Positions 21,089-30,042 of a DNA stretch of 64,000 nt are shown here, in pieces. Source of the stretch: Moritella sp. Urea-trap-13 (lineage in GTDB: Bacteria; Pseudomonadota; Gammaproteobacteria; Enterobacterales; Moritellaceae); NCBI RefSeq assembly GCF_002836355.1, contig NZ_PJCA01000037.1, forward strand, positions 164,486 to 228,485, read 5' to 3'. The notes beneath the pieces were generated by a model. That model was not told the origin of the DNA. It worked only from the letters and a program-made list of their open reading frames with translations, and ran no database searches. Position 1 is the stretch's first letter. Each line of letters starts with the position of its first letter. Made by a program: the position numbers and the translations under genes.

Positions 21089-22552
21089 TTATTTATCTGC
21101 TTTACCGGCTGCATTGGCAAATTTAGCCAACTGCTTGTCTAACCAAAAAGGTCTCGTGGCATTATCTTCACAGCGTTCTTTACGACGAATGGCATTACGT
21201 ACCAACATAGTGCCTAGCCAACGAATTGGCTCAGGTGGAAAGCTGCCTTTTGGCCCTTTGGTTAAACCGTTATGACTCCACTTATCATTATTACCCAGTA
21301 GCATAGAGGCTAAGATCTTACCGCCAATCCAAGTTTGGCCAACGCCACTACCGGAATAACCAAAACCATAATAAATATTACCTGTTTCTTCAATCTTACC
21401 GAAAAATGGCAGTCCCGTCGCCGAGCGATCAGAAGGCCCAGTCCACGTCACCGCAAATTCTTCATCCACTAGCGTCGGAAATAATTTATCAAAAGACTGA
21501 CGCAGTAACTTGCCATAACGTGTTGGTTGATTGAATAAAGGTCTGACGGCATTAGCATAAGAGAAGTGATTACCGCCCTTACCTAACATCAAGCGACCAT
21601 CCGGAGTACTGCGATAGTAATGTACAAAGGTGCGGGAATCGAGCACCGTTTTACCATCAACTAATCCCATCTTTTTTAACTTTTCGGGTATCGGTTTAGT
21701 GATCGCCATATCTGACGATACCACCACAATTTTATTTTTAAATTTTGGGAATTGCTCTAACATCCAGGCATTCAATGCCATCACCGCTTTAGTCGCATAG
21801 ATAGTGCCTTGCGGGGTATTAATCACAACCTTATGCTTGGTGTCCTTAGTGCTATTTCTTAAGCTAAGCGAGTTAAGCGAATTATCCTTAATAGCTAACA
21901 TCGGCGTGTTTTCATAAATCCGCACCCCGAATTGCTCGGCAACACGCTTCAAACCACGAGCCAATTTACCTGGTTGCACACTCGCTGCAACTGGCGAAAA
22001 ATGTCCTGTTTGATGCAATTCAGAACCAGCATGGCGCTGTACTTTCTGCGCTTGCCACGCCTGCCAACTGTTTAATTCATGTTTATCTAATGCCGCTAAT
22101 GTCGCGTCTAACCCACCAGTTTGTGCGGCGTTCGTGGCGGTAAACAAGGTGCCATCACGACGTAGTTCAGCATCAATATTATGCTGTAAACAAAAGGCTT
22201 CAATTTCAGCCACCGCTTGCTCTGATGCTTTGACTAATTCAACCGCCTGCGCTTCGCCATATAAACGTTGCATCGACAAGTATTTCGTCGACCACGTTAA
22301 CATGCATCCTCCATTACGCCCTGATGCGCCACTACCACAGAGACTTTTCTCTATGATCATCACATCGAGGCTAGGTTGCTGCTGCTTGAGCTGAATAGCC
22401 GTCCATAATCCGGTATAACCACCACCGACAATACACACATCGGCGACGGTATCTGCCATTAGTGATTGGGGCGGTACATTATTACGGTAGTCAGTTTCGA
22501 GATCCATCGCTTGTTGAAACCAAAAAGGTTGGAACTTGGGCTGTTGCGTCAT
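21089..22552 (-). CDS. FAD-dependent oxidoreductase linked to aminoethylphosphonate catabolism
   Basis: A 487-residue DadA/glycine-oxidase-type flavoprotein. The FAD-binding motif 'VCIVGGGYTGLWTA' is at about residues 34-47, followed by 'SGRNGGCML', and 'YYGFGYSGSGVGQTWIGG' near the C-terminus closes the flavin site. It is last of a three-gene unit after phnW and phnX. From my knowledge of the family, flavoproteins found in AEP clusters can oxidise N-methyl-AEP, and sometimes AEP, directly to phosphonoacetaldehyde, bypassing PhnW. That activity is inferred here from position only; other amines are possible. The gap to phnX is 90 bases. Confidence 0.85.
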   Translation of the reverse strand: MTQQPKFQPFWFQQAMDLETDYRNNVPPQSLMADTVADVCIVGGGYTGLWTAIQLKQQQPSLDVMIIEKSLCGSGASGRNGGCMLTWSTKYLSMQRLYGEAQAVELVKASEQAVAEIEAFCLQHNIDAELRRDGTLFTATNAAQTGGLDATLAALDKHELNSWQAWQAQKVQRHAGSELHQTGHFSPVAASVQPGKLARGLKRVAEQFGVRIYENTPMLAIKDNSLNSLSLRNSTKDTKHKVVINTPQGTIYATKAVMALNAWMLEQFPKFKNKIVVVSSDMAITKPIPEKLKKMGLVDGKTVLDSRTFVHYYRSTPDGRLMLGKGGNHFSYANAVRPLFNQPTRYGKLLRQSFDKLFPTLVDEEFAVTWTGPSDRSATGLPFFGKIEETGNIYYGFGYSGSGVGQTWIGGKILASMLLGNNDKWSHNGLTKGPKGSFPPEPIRWLGTMLVRNAIRRKERCEDNATRPFWLDKQLAKFANAAGKADK

Positions 22553-22642
22553 GACTGCACTCTATTTAAATTGAGGGGGTTAACAAGGATACATACGCTA
22601 GAAATAAAAAATGCGCTAACGAGGGACGTCAGCGCAGCACTA

Positions 22643-23485
22643 TTATGGACGTTCGCCAGCGGCTAAACGGGCATCAATATAAGCAACAACTTGTGGTAGA
22701 TCAGCGATAGTATCAATCAGGTAATGGGCATTAAACGGCGTAAAACGGTCGCGCGCTTTTTCACGCGCTTGATGTAATGTGGCTTCGTCTGCAGCTAGGT
22801 ATTCAGCTAGCGTTAGACCCGCTTCATTACCCGATAACAATAAACCCACAGTCCACATACCAGCATTGTGACCTTCTTCAATACCCGGTACGGAATCATC
22901 AACCTTGATACAAGTGCCAACATCCGTGACAGCCATATCAATGACGTTTTTAAGTACCATATATGGTGCAGGACGGCCACCAGCAGCTAAATCATCAGTC
23001 GCCACCACACAATCTGGCACATAGCCTTTTTCTGCCGCAATCGGGATTAGCTTGTCCATTACCACGCGTGGATAACCAGAACATGAACCGATTTTAACAC
23101 CTTGCTGTTTTAGCCCATTCACCACATCGAGGGCATGAGGGATTGGGTCTGCGTGCTCACCTACTTTAGCTATTTGTAGCGGCATGAATGTTTCGTAAAT
23201 TGCATCAATATCAGCCTTGCTGATCCTTGTGCCAAACTGTGCCTGCCAGCGTGATGCGACTGCCGGTAATTCCGATACCGCTTTAATGTGATCCCATTTT
23301 CCCAGCCCCATAGGCACACGCGCTTCCGCTAAACTAATATCAAAATCATATTGCGCCTTAAAAGCCGCAATAAAAATAGTCGTCGGTGCAAATGAACCGA
23401 AATCAACTATGGTGCCCGCCCAGTCAAAAATAACCGACTGAACATGATTCAATTTTACTGACTGATGTGGTGCGATGTTAGACAT
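22643..23485 (-). CDS. phnX: Phosphonoacetaldehyde hydrolase (phosphonatase)
   Basis: Cleaves the C-P bond of phosphonoacetaldehyde to acetaldehyde and phosphate. 280 residues of the HAD superfamily. The nucleophile motif is 'VIFDWAGTIVDFGSF' (about residues 18-32), in which Gly-Thr-Ile-Val-Asp follows the family's Ala. The Schiff-base lysine is probably in 'MGLGKWDHIKAV', with 'GSCSGYPR' as motif 2 and 'KVDDSVPGIEEG' as motif 3. It sits 39 bases downstream of phnW and acts on its product. Confidence 0.96.
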   Translation of the reverse strand: MSNIAPHQSVKLNHVQSVIFDWAGTIVDFGSFAPTTIFIAAFKAQYDFDISLAEARVPMGLGKWDHIKAVSELPAVASRWQAQFGTRISKADIDAIYETFMPLQIAKVGEHADPIPHALDVVNGLKQQGVKIGSCSGYPRVVMDKLIPIAAEKGYVPDCVVATDDLAAGGRPAPYMVLKNVIDMAVTDVGTCIKVDDSVPGIEEGHNAGMWTVGLLLSGNEAGLTLAEYLAADEATLHQAREKARDRFTPFNAHYLIDTIADLPQVVAYIDARLAAGERP

Positions 23486-23524
23486 AATAATATTTCCAAA
23501 TATAAAGATTAATTTAAAATTGAG

Positions 23525-24631
23525 TTAACATTTAACTTGCCAATACTTGGCTGTTTCCATCGCTACTAACAGGCGTTGGATATCGCTTGGATACACATCG
23601 CCGATATTACCAATACGGAAACAATCAGCGTTAGAGACCTTACCTGGGTAGATAACAAAGCCTTGTTCTTTAAGGCGGTCGTAAAATTCTTTGAATTGAT
23701 AATCACTGTGTGTCGGAGAGTAGAACGAGGTGATGATTGGTGAATGTAATGACGCATCAAGCAGCGTAGCAAAACCCAGTTTCGCCATACCAGCAACTAA
23801 CGTGGTTTGATTTTCTTGATAGCGTTGATGACGAGCGGCAATGCCACCTTCTTCTTCAAGTTCTAATAACGCTTGATAGAATGCACGCACTGTGTGAGTA
23901 GGAGAAGTAAAGCGCCACTTGCCGCCATTGGTTTCCATGCAATGCCACTGGTCATACAGATCAAGCGTTAATGAACGCGCTAGCCCTTTACATTTTTCCA
24001 GTTCACTTTGACGGGCAATGACAAAGCCAAAACCGGGGACACCTTGAATGCATTTATTGGCTGAACTGATCAAGAAATCAACGCCTAATTCAGCCACATC
24101 CAGCGGGATGCCACCAAAACTCGACATCGCATCTAAAATAACGATCTTACCGTGTTGCTTCGCTAGCTGAATAACCTCATCAATCGGATTTAACATGCCC
24201 GTTGTGGTTTCACAATGCACAATCGCGACATGGGTAATGCTGTCATCGGCGCTTAATTTCGCTTCGACTTCAGCAATACTTGGTTGCGCCGTTTCACCTG
24301 GGGCAATAACGTCACAAGCAATATTTAAGTAATCAGCGATTTGCGCAATACGGGCACCGTATGCACCGTTATCAACCACCAGTAGTTTACCATCAGCAGG
24401 AATAACACTACCGATTGTTGCTTCCACTGATGCGGTACCGCTACCTTGCATCAATACACTGGTATAACCCGCTTGTGGGGTTGCTAATTGAACTAACTTA
24501 GCGCGGATAACTTCAACAATGTCTTTGTTATATTCATCATCCCAAGTACACCAATCCTTTAGCATGGCTTCTCGTACACTTGTTGTAGTAGAAAGTGGAC
24601 CCGGTGTAAGTAATAAATATTCGTTTTTCAT
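23525..24631 (-). CDS. phnW: 2-aminoethylphosphonate:pyruvate aminotransferase
   Basis: Transfers the amino group of AEP to pyruvate, giving phosphonoacetaldehyde and alanine; PLP enzyme. I start at the ATG at 24631 (368 residues, '[15 protein letters not shown]'), which has GGAAG nine bases upstream. An in-frame ATG at 24643 would add four residues. The PLP lysine lies in '[16 protein letters not shown]'. First gene of the phnW-phnX-flavoprotein unit, divergent from the importer. A PhnR-type operator sits directly upstream at 24644-24657. Confidence 0.96.
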   Translation of the reverse strand: MKNEYLLLTPGPLSTTTSVREAMLKDWCTWDDEYNKDIVEVIRAKLVQLATPQAGYTSVLMQGSGTASVEATIGSVIPADGKLLVVDNGAYGARIAQIADYLNIACDVIAPGETAQPSIAEVEAKLSADDSITHVAIVHCETTTGMLNPIDEVIQLAKQHGKIVILDAMSSFGGIPLDVAELGVDFLISSANKCIQGVPGFGFVIARQSELEKCKGLARSLTLDLYDQWHCMETNGGKWRFTSPTHTVRAFYQALLELEEEGGIAARHQRYQENQTTLVAGMAKLGFATLLDASLHSPIITSFYSPTHSDYQFKEFYDRLKEQGFVIYPGKVSNADCFRIGNIGDVYPSDIQRLLVAMETAKYWQVKC

Positions 24632-24643
24632 CTCTGCTTCCAT

Positions 24644-24657
24644 TTGGACTATACCAG
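24644..24657. promoter_or_regulatory. AEP-regulon operator 1 (phnW side)
   Basis: On the minus strand CTGGTATAGTCCAA, 13 bases upstream of the phnW start. The same 14-mer recurs exactly at 26116-26129 and in symmetrical form at 24866-24879. Candidate binding site of the GntR regulator at 29075. Confidence 0.75.
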
Positions 24658-24865
24658 TTGATGAGAACTCTAGCAGTGCATTGCTAGGTTGGTAAATAGG
24701 TCCACAGCAGAATTCACAAAAGCTTCATATTCGCCAACATGCAAGAAAAACACCTCGAGCAAAAATCTAACTCATGAAAATAAATCAAATAATTTAATTA
24801 ATAAAACTGCCATTAAGCAGTCATATTATTGTCATAAAACAACTCTATTATCATTCCCAACAAAT

Positions 24866-24879
24866 CTGGTACAGACCAG
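24866..24879. promoter_or_regulatory. AEP-regulon operator 2 (importer side)
   Basis: CTGGTACAGACCAG, a palindrome with 5-bp arms (CTGGT/ACCAG), 33 bases upstream of the binding-protein gene. The most symmetrical copy of the three. Confidence 0.75.
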
Positions 24880-24912
24880 TATCAACCGTTAATAATTTTT
24901 GGAGTAACACGA

Positions 24913-25920
24913 ATGAAACAACGTTGGATGATAGGTTCTATCGCAGCCCTAGGCGCTTTGTTTACTGCACCAGTATTTGCCGCAGAAGCTGTGGTGGTTT
25001 ACACCGCCTTTGAAACAGATGTATTAGCGAAATACAAAGTTGCCTTTGAAAAAGAAAACCCTGATATTGATATCAAATGGGTACGTGATTCCACCGGTAT
25101 CATGACAGCAAAATTATTAGCCGAAAAAAATAACCCACGTGCAGAAGTGGTTTGGGGTTTAGCTGGTTCATCAATGGCATTACTTAAAAACGCTGGCATC
25201 TTAAAACCTTACTCACCAAAAGGGGTCGAGAATCTGCGCACTAGCATGATCGACCCTGAAGCAAACAAAGCATGGTATGGCAATGACGCCTGGTTCAATG
25301 CCATCTGCTTTAACGAATACGTCGCTAAACAATATAATTTACCCAAGCCAACATCGTGGGATGACCTGCTTAAACCGATTTACAAAGGTCACATCGCCAT
25401 GCCGAACCCAGCTTCATCAGGCACGGGTTATATGCAAGTATCAGCCTGGTTACAAACCATGGGTGAAGATAAAGGCTGGAGCTATATGACCAAGCTGAAT
25501 AATAACATTGCGCATTACACCCATTCAGGTTCTAAGCCTTGCGTACAAGCAGGCATGGGTGAAGTGGCGATTGGTGTATCTATGGCCTTACGTGGGGCGA
25601 AATTAAAAACCCAAGGCGCACCACTGGATGTGATCTTGCCAGACGGCGGTATCGGTTGGGAGTCAGAAGCGGTGGGGCTAGTAAAACCATCGGCAGCAGC
25701 TAAGCGCGTTGTTGATTGGTCAATCTCAAAACAAGCCAACGAATTATATAATGAGTCATATGCTCTTGTTGGTCATAAAGACGTAAGTAAAGCAGTGACG
25801 AACTATCCGAATGTCCAAGAAGCGATGGTCGCAATGGACTTTAGTAAAATGGCCGATGACCGTAAAGCAGTATTACATACGTGGTCAGAAAAATTTGATT
25901 CAAAATCTGAAGTGAAATAA
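24913..25920 (+). CDS. phnS: 2-aminoethylphosphonate ABC importer, periplasmic binding protein
   Basis: A 335-residue periplasmic binding protein of the iron/thiamine/phosphonate class. Signal peptide about 1-23 ('APVFA'), mature start 'AEAVVVYTAFETDVLAKYK', then 'RDSTGIMTAKLLAEK' and 'GSGKPC'-like polar segments typical of the PhnS-type AEP proteins. It is the first gene of the divergent importer unit. A long hairpin separates it from the ATPase gene, as often seen when a binding protein is made in excess. The AEP substrate is inferred from the neighbours and family resemblance. Confidence 0.92.
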   Translation: MKQRWMIGSIAALGALFTAPVFAAEAVVVYTAFETDVLAKYKVAFEKENPDIDIKWVRDSTGIMTAKLLAEKNNPRAEVVWGLAGSSMALLKNAGILKPYSPKGVENLRTSMIDPEANKAWYGNDAWFNAICFNEYVAKQYNLPKPTSWDDLLKPIYKGHIAMPNPASSGTGYMQVSAWLQTMGEDKGWSYMTKLNNNIAHYTHSGSKPCVQAGMGEVAIGVSMALRGAKLKTQGAPLDVILPDGGIGWESEAVGLVKPSAAAKRVVDWSISKQANELYNESYALVGHKDVSKAVTNYPNVQEAMVAMDFSKMADDRKAVLHTWSEKFDSKSEVK

Positions 25921-25954
25921 GCGCTAACCACGCAATTTAAGCATCCAGATTTCA

Positions 25955-25988
25955 CTAAGCTAGGGGTTATTAATAACCCCTAGCTTAG
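25955..25988. terminator. Perfect 34-bp palindrome after phnS
   Basis: Two uninterrupted 17-bp arms (25955-25971 and 25972-25988) centred on TTAA, so the RNA forms a stem of about 15 bp with a 4-base loop. Located 35 bases after phnS. No strong U-tract; likely a partial terminator or an RNA-stabilising 3' hairpin. Confidence 0.7.
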
Positions 25989-26115
25989 TCGTTTCTAACA
26001 TATTACTAATCAGTCTCCCCCCTATCTACACACGATTAAATTAGCCATGACAAGTGTAAATCCCATTTAAAAATAACCACTTGTCATCAAACTGTCACTT
26101 AGCCTGCCTACCATG

Positions 26116-26129
26116 CTGGTATAGTCCAA
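26116..26129. promoter_or_regulatory. AEP-regulon operator 3 (phnT)
   Basis: CTGGTATAGTCCAA, identical to the phnW copy and 7 bases upstream of the phnT start codon. It suggests that phnT-phnU have their own regulated promoter. Confidence 0.75.
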
Positions 26130-26136
26130 ATAACTT

Positions 26137-27255
26137 ATGAGTAGTCAGATGAACACGTATCTCAACATCAATAATCTTGTTAAAAAATTCGGTAGTTTCA
26201 CTGCATTAAATGATATTTCGTTGCAGATCAATCAAGGTGAGTTCATCTGCTTTTTAGGCCCATCTGGCTGTGGTAAAACCACCCTGCTGCGCGCTATCGC
26301 GGGTCTCGACTTAGCCACATCAGGCGTTATTTTACAAGACGGTAAAGACACCACTTTCTTACCACCAGAGAAACGTGATTTCGGCATTGTATTTCAATCT
26401 TATGCCTTGTTTCCCAACTTAACCGTGGCTGAAAATATTAGTGTCGGGTTACACAACCAAGGTAAATCAGTCGCAGAAACTGTTGATATAGTTAATCACT
26501 GGTTAGGCATTATTGGTTTAACAGACTCTGCGCCTAAATACCCCAATCAACTCTCTGGCGGTCAGCAGCAACGTGTGGCACTGGCCAGAGCGTTAGCGTT
26601 ATCACCGGGATTATTATTACTCGATGAACCACTATCAGCGCTAGATGCGCAAGTACGTACTCACTTAAGAGAAGAGATCCGCACCCTGCAGCGTAAGCTG
26701 GGTATTACAACCATTATGGTGACTCATGACCAAGAAGAAGCATTGGCAATGGCCGACCGTATCGTGGTGATGAATCACGGGGTGATTGAACAAGTGGGCA
26801 CGCCACAAGAAATTTACGATAAACCAGCATCGCGCTTTGTTGCCGAGTTTGTTGGCAACATGAATTTCATTGCCAGTTCAGTGATCTGCGATAAGCAAAT
26901 TCGCATCGCCGAAACCTTGCTAGCAAAACCGAAAAAAGCGCTAAACCGCGGTGACATGTTTGATTTAGCCGTGCGTCCTGAAGATATCCAATTTAGCGAT
27001 AACCACCAAGACCTGCCAGTACAGATCAAAGCCATGGAATTCCAAGGCACTTACGTACGCACCGAATGCCAATTAACCGGCAATATGGATGCCCCTATGA
27101 TCAAGGTCGACGTGCCGATCCGTGAAGTCAGAAAATTAGGCTTAACCAATGGTGAGTTCCGCCGTATTAGTTATAGCGACGATTTCACTCACATCTTCCC
27201 ACGTAAAGGCAGTACAGCAGCAATAGCAGTAAATACACCCGCGGTAGGGGGTTAA
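26137..27255 (+). CDS. phnT: 2-aminoethylphosphonate ABC importer, ATPase
   Basis: Cytoplasmic ATPase of the AEP importer, 372 residues. Walker A 'GPSGCGKTTLL', Q-loop 'VFQSYALFPNLT', signature 'LSGGQQQRVALARAL', Walker B 'LLLLDEPLSALD' and the H-loop 'VTHDQEEA' are present, with a C-terminal TOBE-type domain as in Fe/spermidine/phosphonate ATPases. Met1 and Met5 are alternative starts and neither has a clear ribosome-binding site. The permease starts 1 base after its stop. Confidence 0.94.
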   Translation: MSSQMNTYLNINNLVKKFGSFTALNDISLQINQGEFICFLGPSGCGKTTLLRAIAGLDLATSGVILQDGKDTTFLPPEKRDFGIVFQSYALFPNLTVAENISVGLHNQGKSVAETVDIVNHWLGIIGLTDSAPKYPNQLSGGQQQRVALARALALSPGLLLLDEPLSALDAQVRTHLREEIRTLQRKLGITTIMVTHDQEEALAMADRIVVMNHGVIEQVGTPQEIYDKPASRFVAEFVGNMNFIASSVICDKQIRIAETLLAKPKKALNRGDMFDLAVRPEDIQFSDNHQDLPVQIKAMEFQGTYVRTECQLTGNMDAPMIKVDVPIREVRKLGLTNGEFRRISYSDDFTHIFPRKGSTAAIAVNTPAVGG

Positions 27256-27256
27256 C

Positions 27257-28987
27257 ATGGACATGGACATGGACACAAGCATCAATAAAAACTTAACGAC
27301 ACCCAATTACCTGCAAAGATTAACGCTTTCCTTTAGTCGCGATAGCGCGATCTTGGCCAGCATATTAATTATTCTAACCGTGTTAATGGGCTTTTTCATT
27401 GTGGCGCCGATGTTCACCATGCTGGCGAAAAGTGTCCAAGACGTTGATGGTCATTTTATCGGTTTAACTAATTTCACCGAGTACTTTGCTTCTAGCGCCA
27501 TGATCGCGTCGATCGCGAATACCGCCACAGTAGGATTCATTACCACTGTCATCGTAGGCGTGATGGCATTTAGTTATGCCTATGCGCTTACCCGCAGTTG
27601 CATGCCATTTAAAACTTTATTTCAGATTATTGGTTCCGCGCCGATCTTAGCGCCATCACTACTACCAGCCTTAAGTTTAATTTACTTATTTGGCAATCAA
27701 GGCATTGCCAAAGAATTACTCGGTGGCGCCTCTATTTACGGTATCGTCGGTATTACTATTGGCCTGACATTTTGGACTTTCCCCCATGCCTTAATGATCT
27801 TAACCACCTCATTACGTACCTCCGATGCGCGCTTATATGAAGCCGCTACCGTATTAAAAAATCATCCCGTTAAAACATTTTTCATGGTGACCTTACCGGG
27901 TGCAAAATACGGCATCATTAGTACCTTAATTTTAATATTTACCCTGGTGGTGTGTGACTTTGGTGTGCCTAAGGTTATCGGCGGTAGCTATAACGTATTA
28001 GCCACCGACATCTTCAAACAAGTGGTTGGCCAGCAAAACTTCGCCATGGGCGCCGTGACCAGTGTATTACTACTATTACCAGCGGTATTGGCCTTTATCA
28101 TTGACCGCCATGTGCAGCGTAAACAACAAAACCTGTTTGATTCACGCTCTGTGGCTTACATACCAATGCCACATAAATTACGCGATGGCCTTTGTTTGTT
28201 ATTTTGCAGTGTCATTGCGGTTGCGATCATCACTATTATTGGCATGGCCATATACGCGTCATTCGTCACATTCTGGCCATGGAATTTAACTTTAAGCTTT
28301 AATAATTATAACTTTAGTGAAGTAAGTACCTATGGCTGGACGCCGTACTTTAATTCGCTGACCTTAGCCAGCTGGGTAGCGGTATTCGGTACAGTGATCA
28401 TTTTTATTGGTGCTTACGTTATCGAAAAAGGCCGTGGCTTTGGCCCTATTCGCCAATTACTACAAATGATCACCATTATTCCGATGGCCGTACCGGGTAT
28501 TGTCTTAGGTCTAGGTTATATCTTCTTTTTCAACGATATAAACAACCCGCTGAATGGCCTATATGCCACCATGATTTTATTGGTAGTGAATACTGTGGTG
28601 CATTACTACACCGTCGGTCACATGACCGCATTAACGGCATTAAAACAATTACCGGCCGAGATTGAAGCCATTTCCGCGTCGATTAAAATGCCGCAGTACA
28701 AGTCATTTTTTGTCATTACCCTGCCGATTTGCGCCCCAGCAATCATGGATATCGCGGCTTATTTGTTTATTAATGCCTTAACCACCACCTCTGCCGTGGT
28801 ATTTTTATATGCAACCGATACCATTCCCGCCTCGGTGTCAGTGTTAAATATGGATGATGCTGGACAAACAGGTGCCGCTGCAGCGATGGCCGTGATGATC
28901 TTAGTCACCGCCGCATTAGCTAAAATAACGCATTTAATTGTCGCGTCATTTATTAATAAAAGAACCCAAGCTTGGCGCCAAAAATAA
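27257..28987 (+). CDS. phnU: 2-aminoethylphosphonate ABC importer, fused permease
   Basis: A 576-residue inner-membrane protein with two tandem MetI-like permease halves (about residues 60-280 and 330-570), so a single polypeptide supplies both membrane subunits, as in the fused PhnU type. Each half carries an EAA-type loop: 'LYEAATVLKNHPVKTFFMV' in the first and 'EAISASIKMPQYKSFF' in the second. The N-terminus is a hexamer repeat (ATGGAC three times, Met-Asp-Met-Asp-Met-Asp), giving several possible starts. The first has a GGGGG stretch five bases upstream. Confidence 0.93.
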   Translation: MDMDMDTSINKNLTTPNYLQRLTLSFSRDSAILASILIILTVLMGFFIVAPMFTMLAKSVQDVDGHFIGLTNFTEYFASSAMIASIANTATVGFITTVIVGVMAFSYAYALTRSCMPFKTLFQIIGSAPILAPSLLPALSLIYLFGNQGIAKELLGGASIYGIVGITIGLTFWTFPHALMILTTSLRTSDARLYEAATVLKNHPVKTFFMVTLPGAKYGIISTLILIFTLVVCDFGVPKVIGGSYNVLATDIFKQVVGQQNFAMGAVTSVLLLLPAVLAFIIDRHVQRKQQNLFDSRSVAYIPMPHKLRDGLCLLFCSVIAVAIITIIGMAIYASFVTFWPWNLTLSFNNYNFSEVSTYGWTPYFNSLTLASWVAVFGTVIIFIGAYVIEKGRGFGPIRQLLQMITIIPMAVPGIVLGLGYIFFFNDINNPLNGLYATMILLVVNTVVHYYTVGHMTALTALKQLPAEIEAISASIKMPQYKSFFVITLPICAPAIMDIAAYLFINALTTTSAVVFLYATDTIPASVSVLNMDDAGQTGAAAAMAVMILVTAALAKITHLIVASFINKRTQAWRQK

Positions 28988-29074
28988 TCGCGTAATACCT
29001 CAAATTAAGCATCGACCAGCTACAGTAGAAGGCATACCCAGTAGCAGGTTAATCTCCTAATAGCAGAGGCAACA

Positions 29075-29800
29075 GTGCAATACTTAAAAATTAAACAAGA
29101 AATTTTACTGCAGATCGAATTGGGTTCACTATTTTCCTCAGGACAAAAGCTTACCTCAGGACAGAAGTTAACGTCAGAGCGTAAACTTGCAGAAGATTTC
29201 AATACCACCCGCGTGACCCTGCGCGAGGCTTTATCTTTATTAGAGTCTGAAGGTAAAATCTATCGAGAAGATCGCCGCGGCTGGTTTATTTCTCCAGAAC
29301 CGCTACGCTATGATCCGACCAATACCATTAACTTTCATAATCTCGCACTGAGTCAGCAGCGCACACCGAAAACAGAATTAATCAGTGCCACGCTAGTACC
29401 GGCCGATAACCATATTGCACAGCTATTGCAAGTCGAACCACAAACCGACGTACTGCGTATTCATCGTATTCGTTATTTAGATGAACGGCCGGTGGTATTG
29501 GTGACCAATTACGTATTACCAAATCGATTTCCTAACTTACTCAGTCACGATCTGTCTAAATCGTTAACCGATATCTACCAGCAACATTACGACACCCTTT
29601 ATCAACAGACCCATTATCGTATTCGTTCTTCGTCATTAGTGGCTGATACCGCGGCGCCATTACGCGCGACGTCGGGCTGCGTCGCCATGTATATAGAACG
29701 GGTTAACTATGATCAACATGGTCAATTATTGGATTGCGATCTGGAATATTGGCGCCATGATGCGGTGACGATTGAAGCGCAAGCAACACGCCAACAATAA
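29075..29800 (+). CDS. phnR: GntR-family regulator of phosphonate utilisation (PhnR-like)
   Basis: A 241-residue HutC-subfamily regulator. The N-terminal winged helix is recognisable ('SERKLAEDFNTTRVTLREAL'), followed by a UTRA ligand domain ('LRIHRIRYLDERPVVLVTNYV'). The start is GTG, with AGAGG five bases upstream. An 18-bp tandem duplication (29138-29173) inserts six residues just before the recognition region, giving 'GQKLTSGQKLTSERKL' where relatives have one copy. It is placed 87 bases after the permease and probably senses AEP or a catabolite. The three CTGGTAyAGwCCAr sites are its likely targets. Confidence 0.9.
   Translation: MQYLKIKQEILLQIELGSLFSSGQKLTSGQKLTSERKLAEDFNTTRVTLREALSLLESEGKIYREDRRGWFISPEPLRYDPTNTINFHNLALSQQRTPKTELISATLVPADNHIAQLLQVEPQTDVLRIHRIRYLDERPVVLVTNYVLPNRFPNLLSHDLSKSLTDIYQQHYDTLYQQTHYRIRSSSLVADTAAPLRATSGCVAMYIERVNYDQHGQLLDCDLEYWRHDAVTIEAQATRQQ
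29138..29173 (+). repeat. 18-bp in-frame tandem duplication inside phnR
   Basis: Copies at 29138-29155 and 29156-29173 match at 14 of 18 bases; the third copy begins (TCAGAG) and stops. It adds Thr-Ser-Gly-Gln-Lys-Leu or equivalent to the DNA-binding domain. Confidence 0.85.
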
Positions 29801-29966
29801 ACACTCATAAGGACTAACTATAGGCGTCCACAGTAACCAGGGATAAGCGTAGAGAATAAACAGTCACGTCATTATGATCGTGTATATAAGCACCAAAATT
29901 ACGACTTTAACGCATTAAATAGGCTGCACTTTGTCATGCATTAGAAATAATGTAACATATCAAAAA

Positions 29967-29993
29967 AGACCAACTAATATGGTCTAGAAGACC
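29967..29993. promoter_or_regulatory. Nested inverted repeats upstream of mscS
   Basis: AGACCA-N7-TGGTCT (29967-29985) overlaps GGTCT-AGA-AGACC (29981-29993), 50-75 bases before the mscS start. The arms resemble the AEP operator arms but the spacing differs. Confidence 0.35.
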
Positions 29994-30042
29994 CTATGCA
30001 AGTTCACGCATATTTAACACTCTAAATGATAGGAATTTATCC

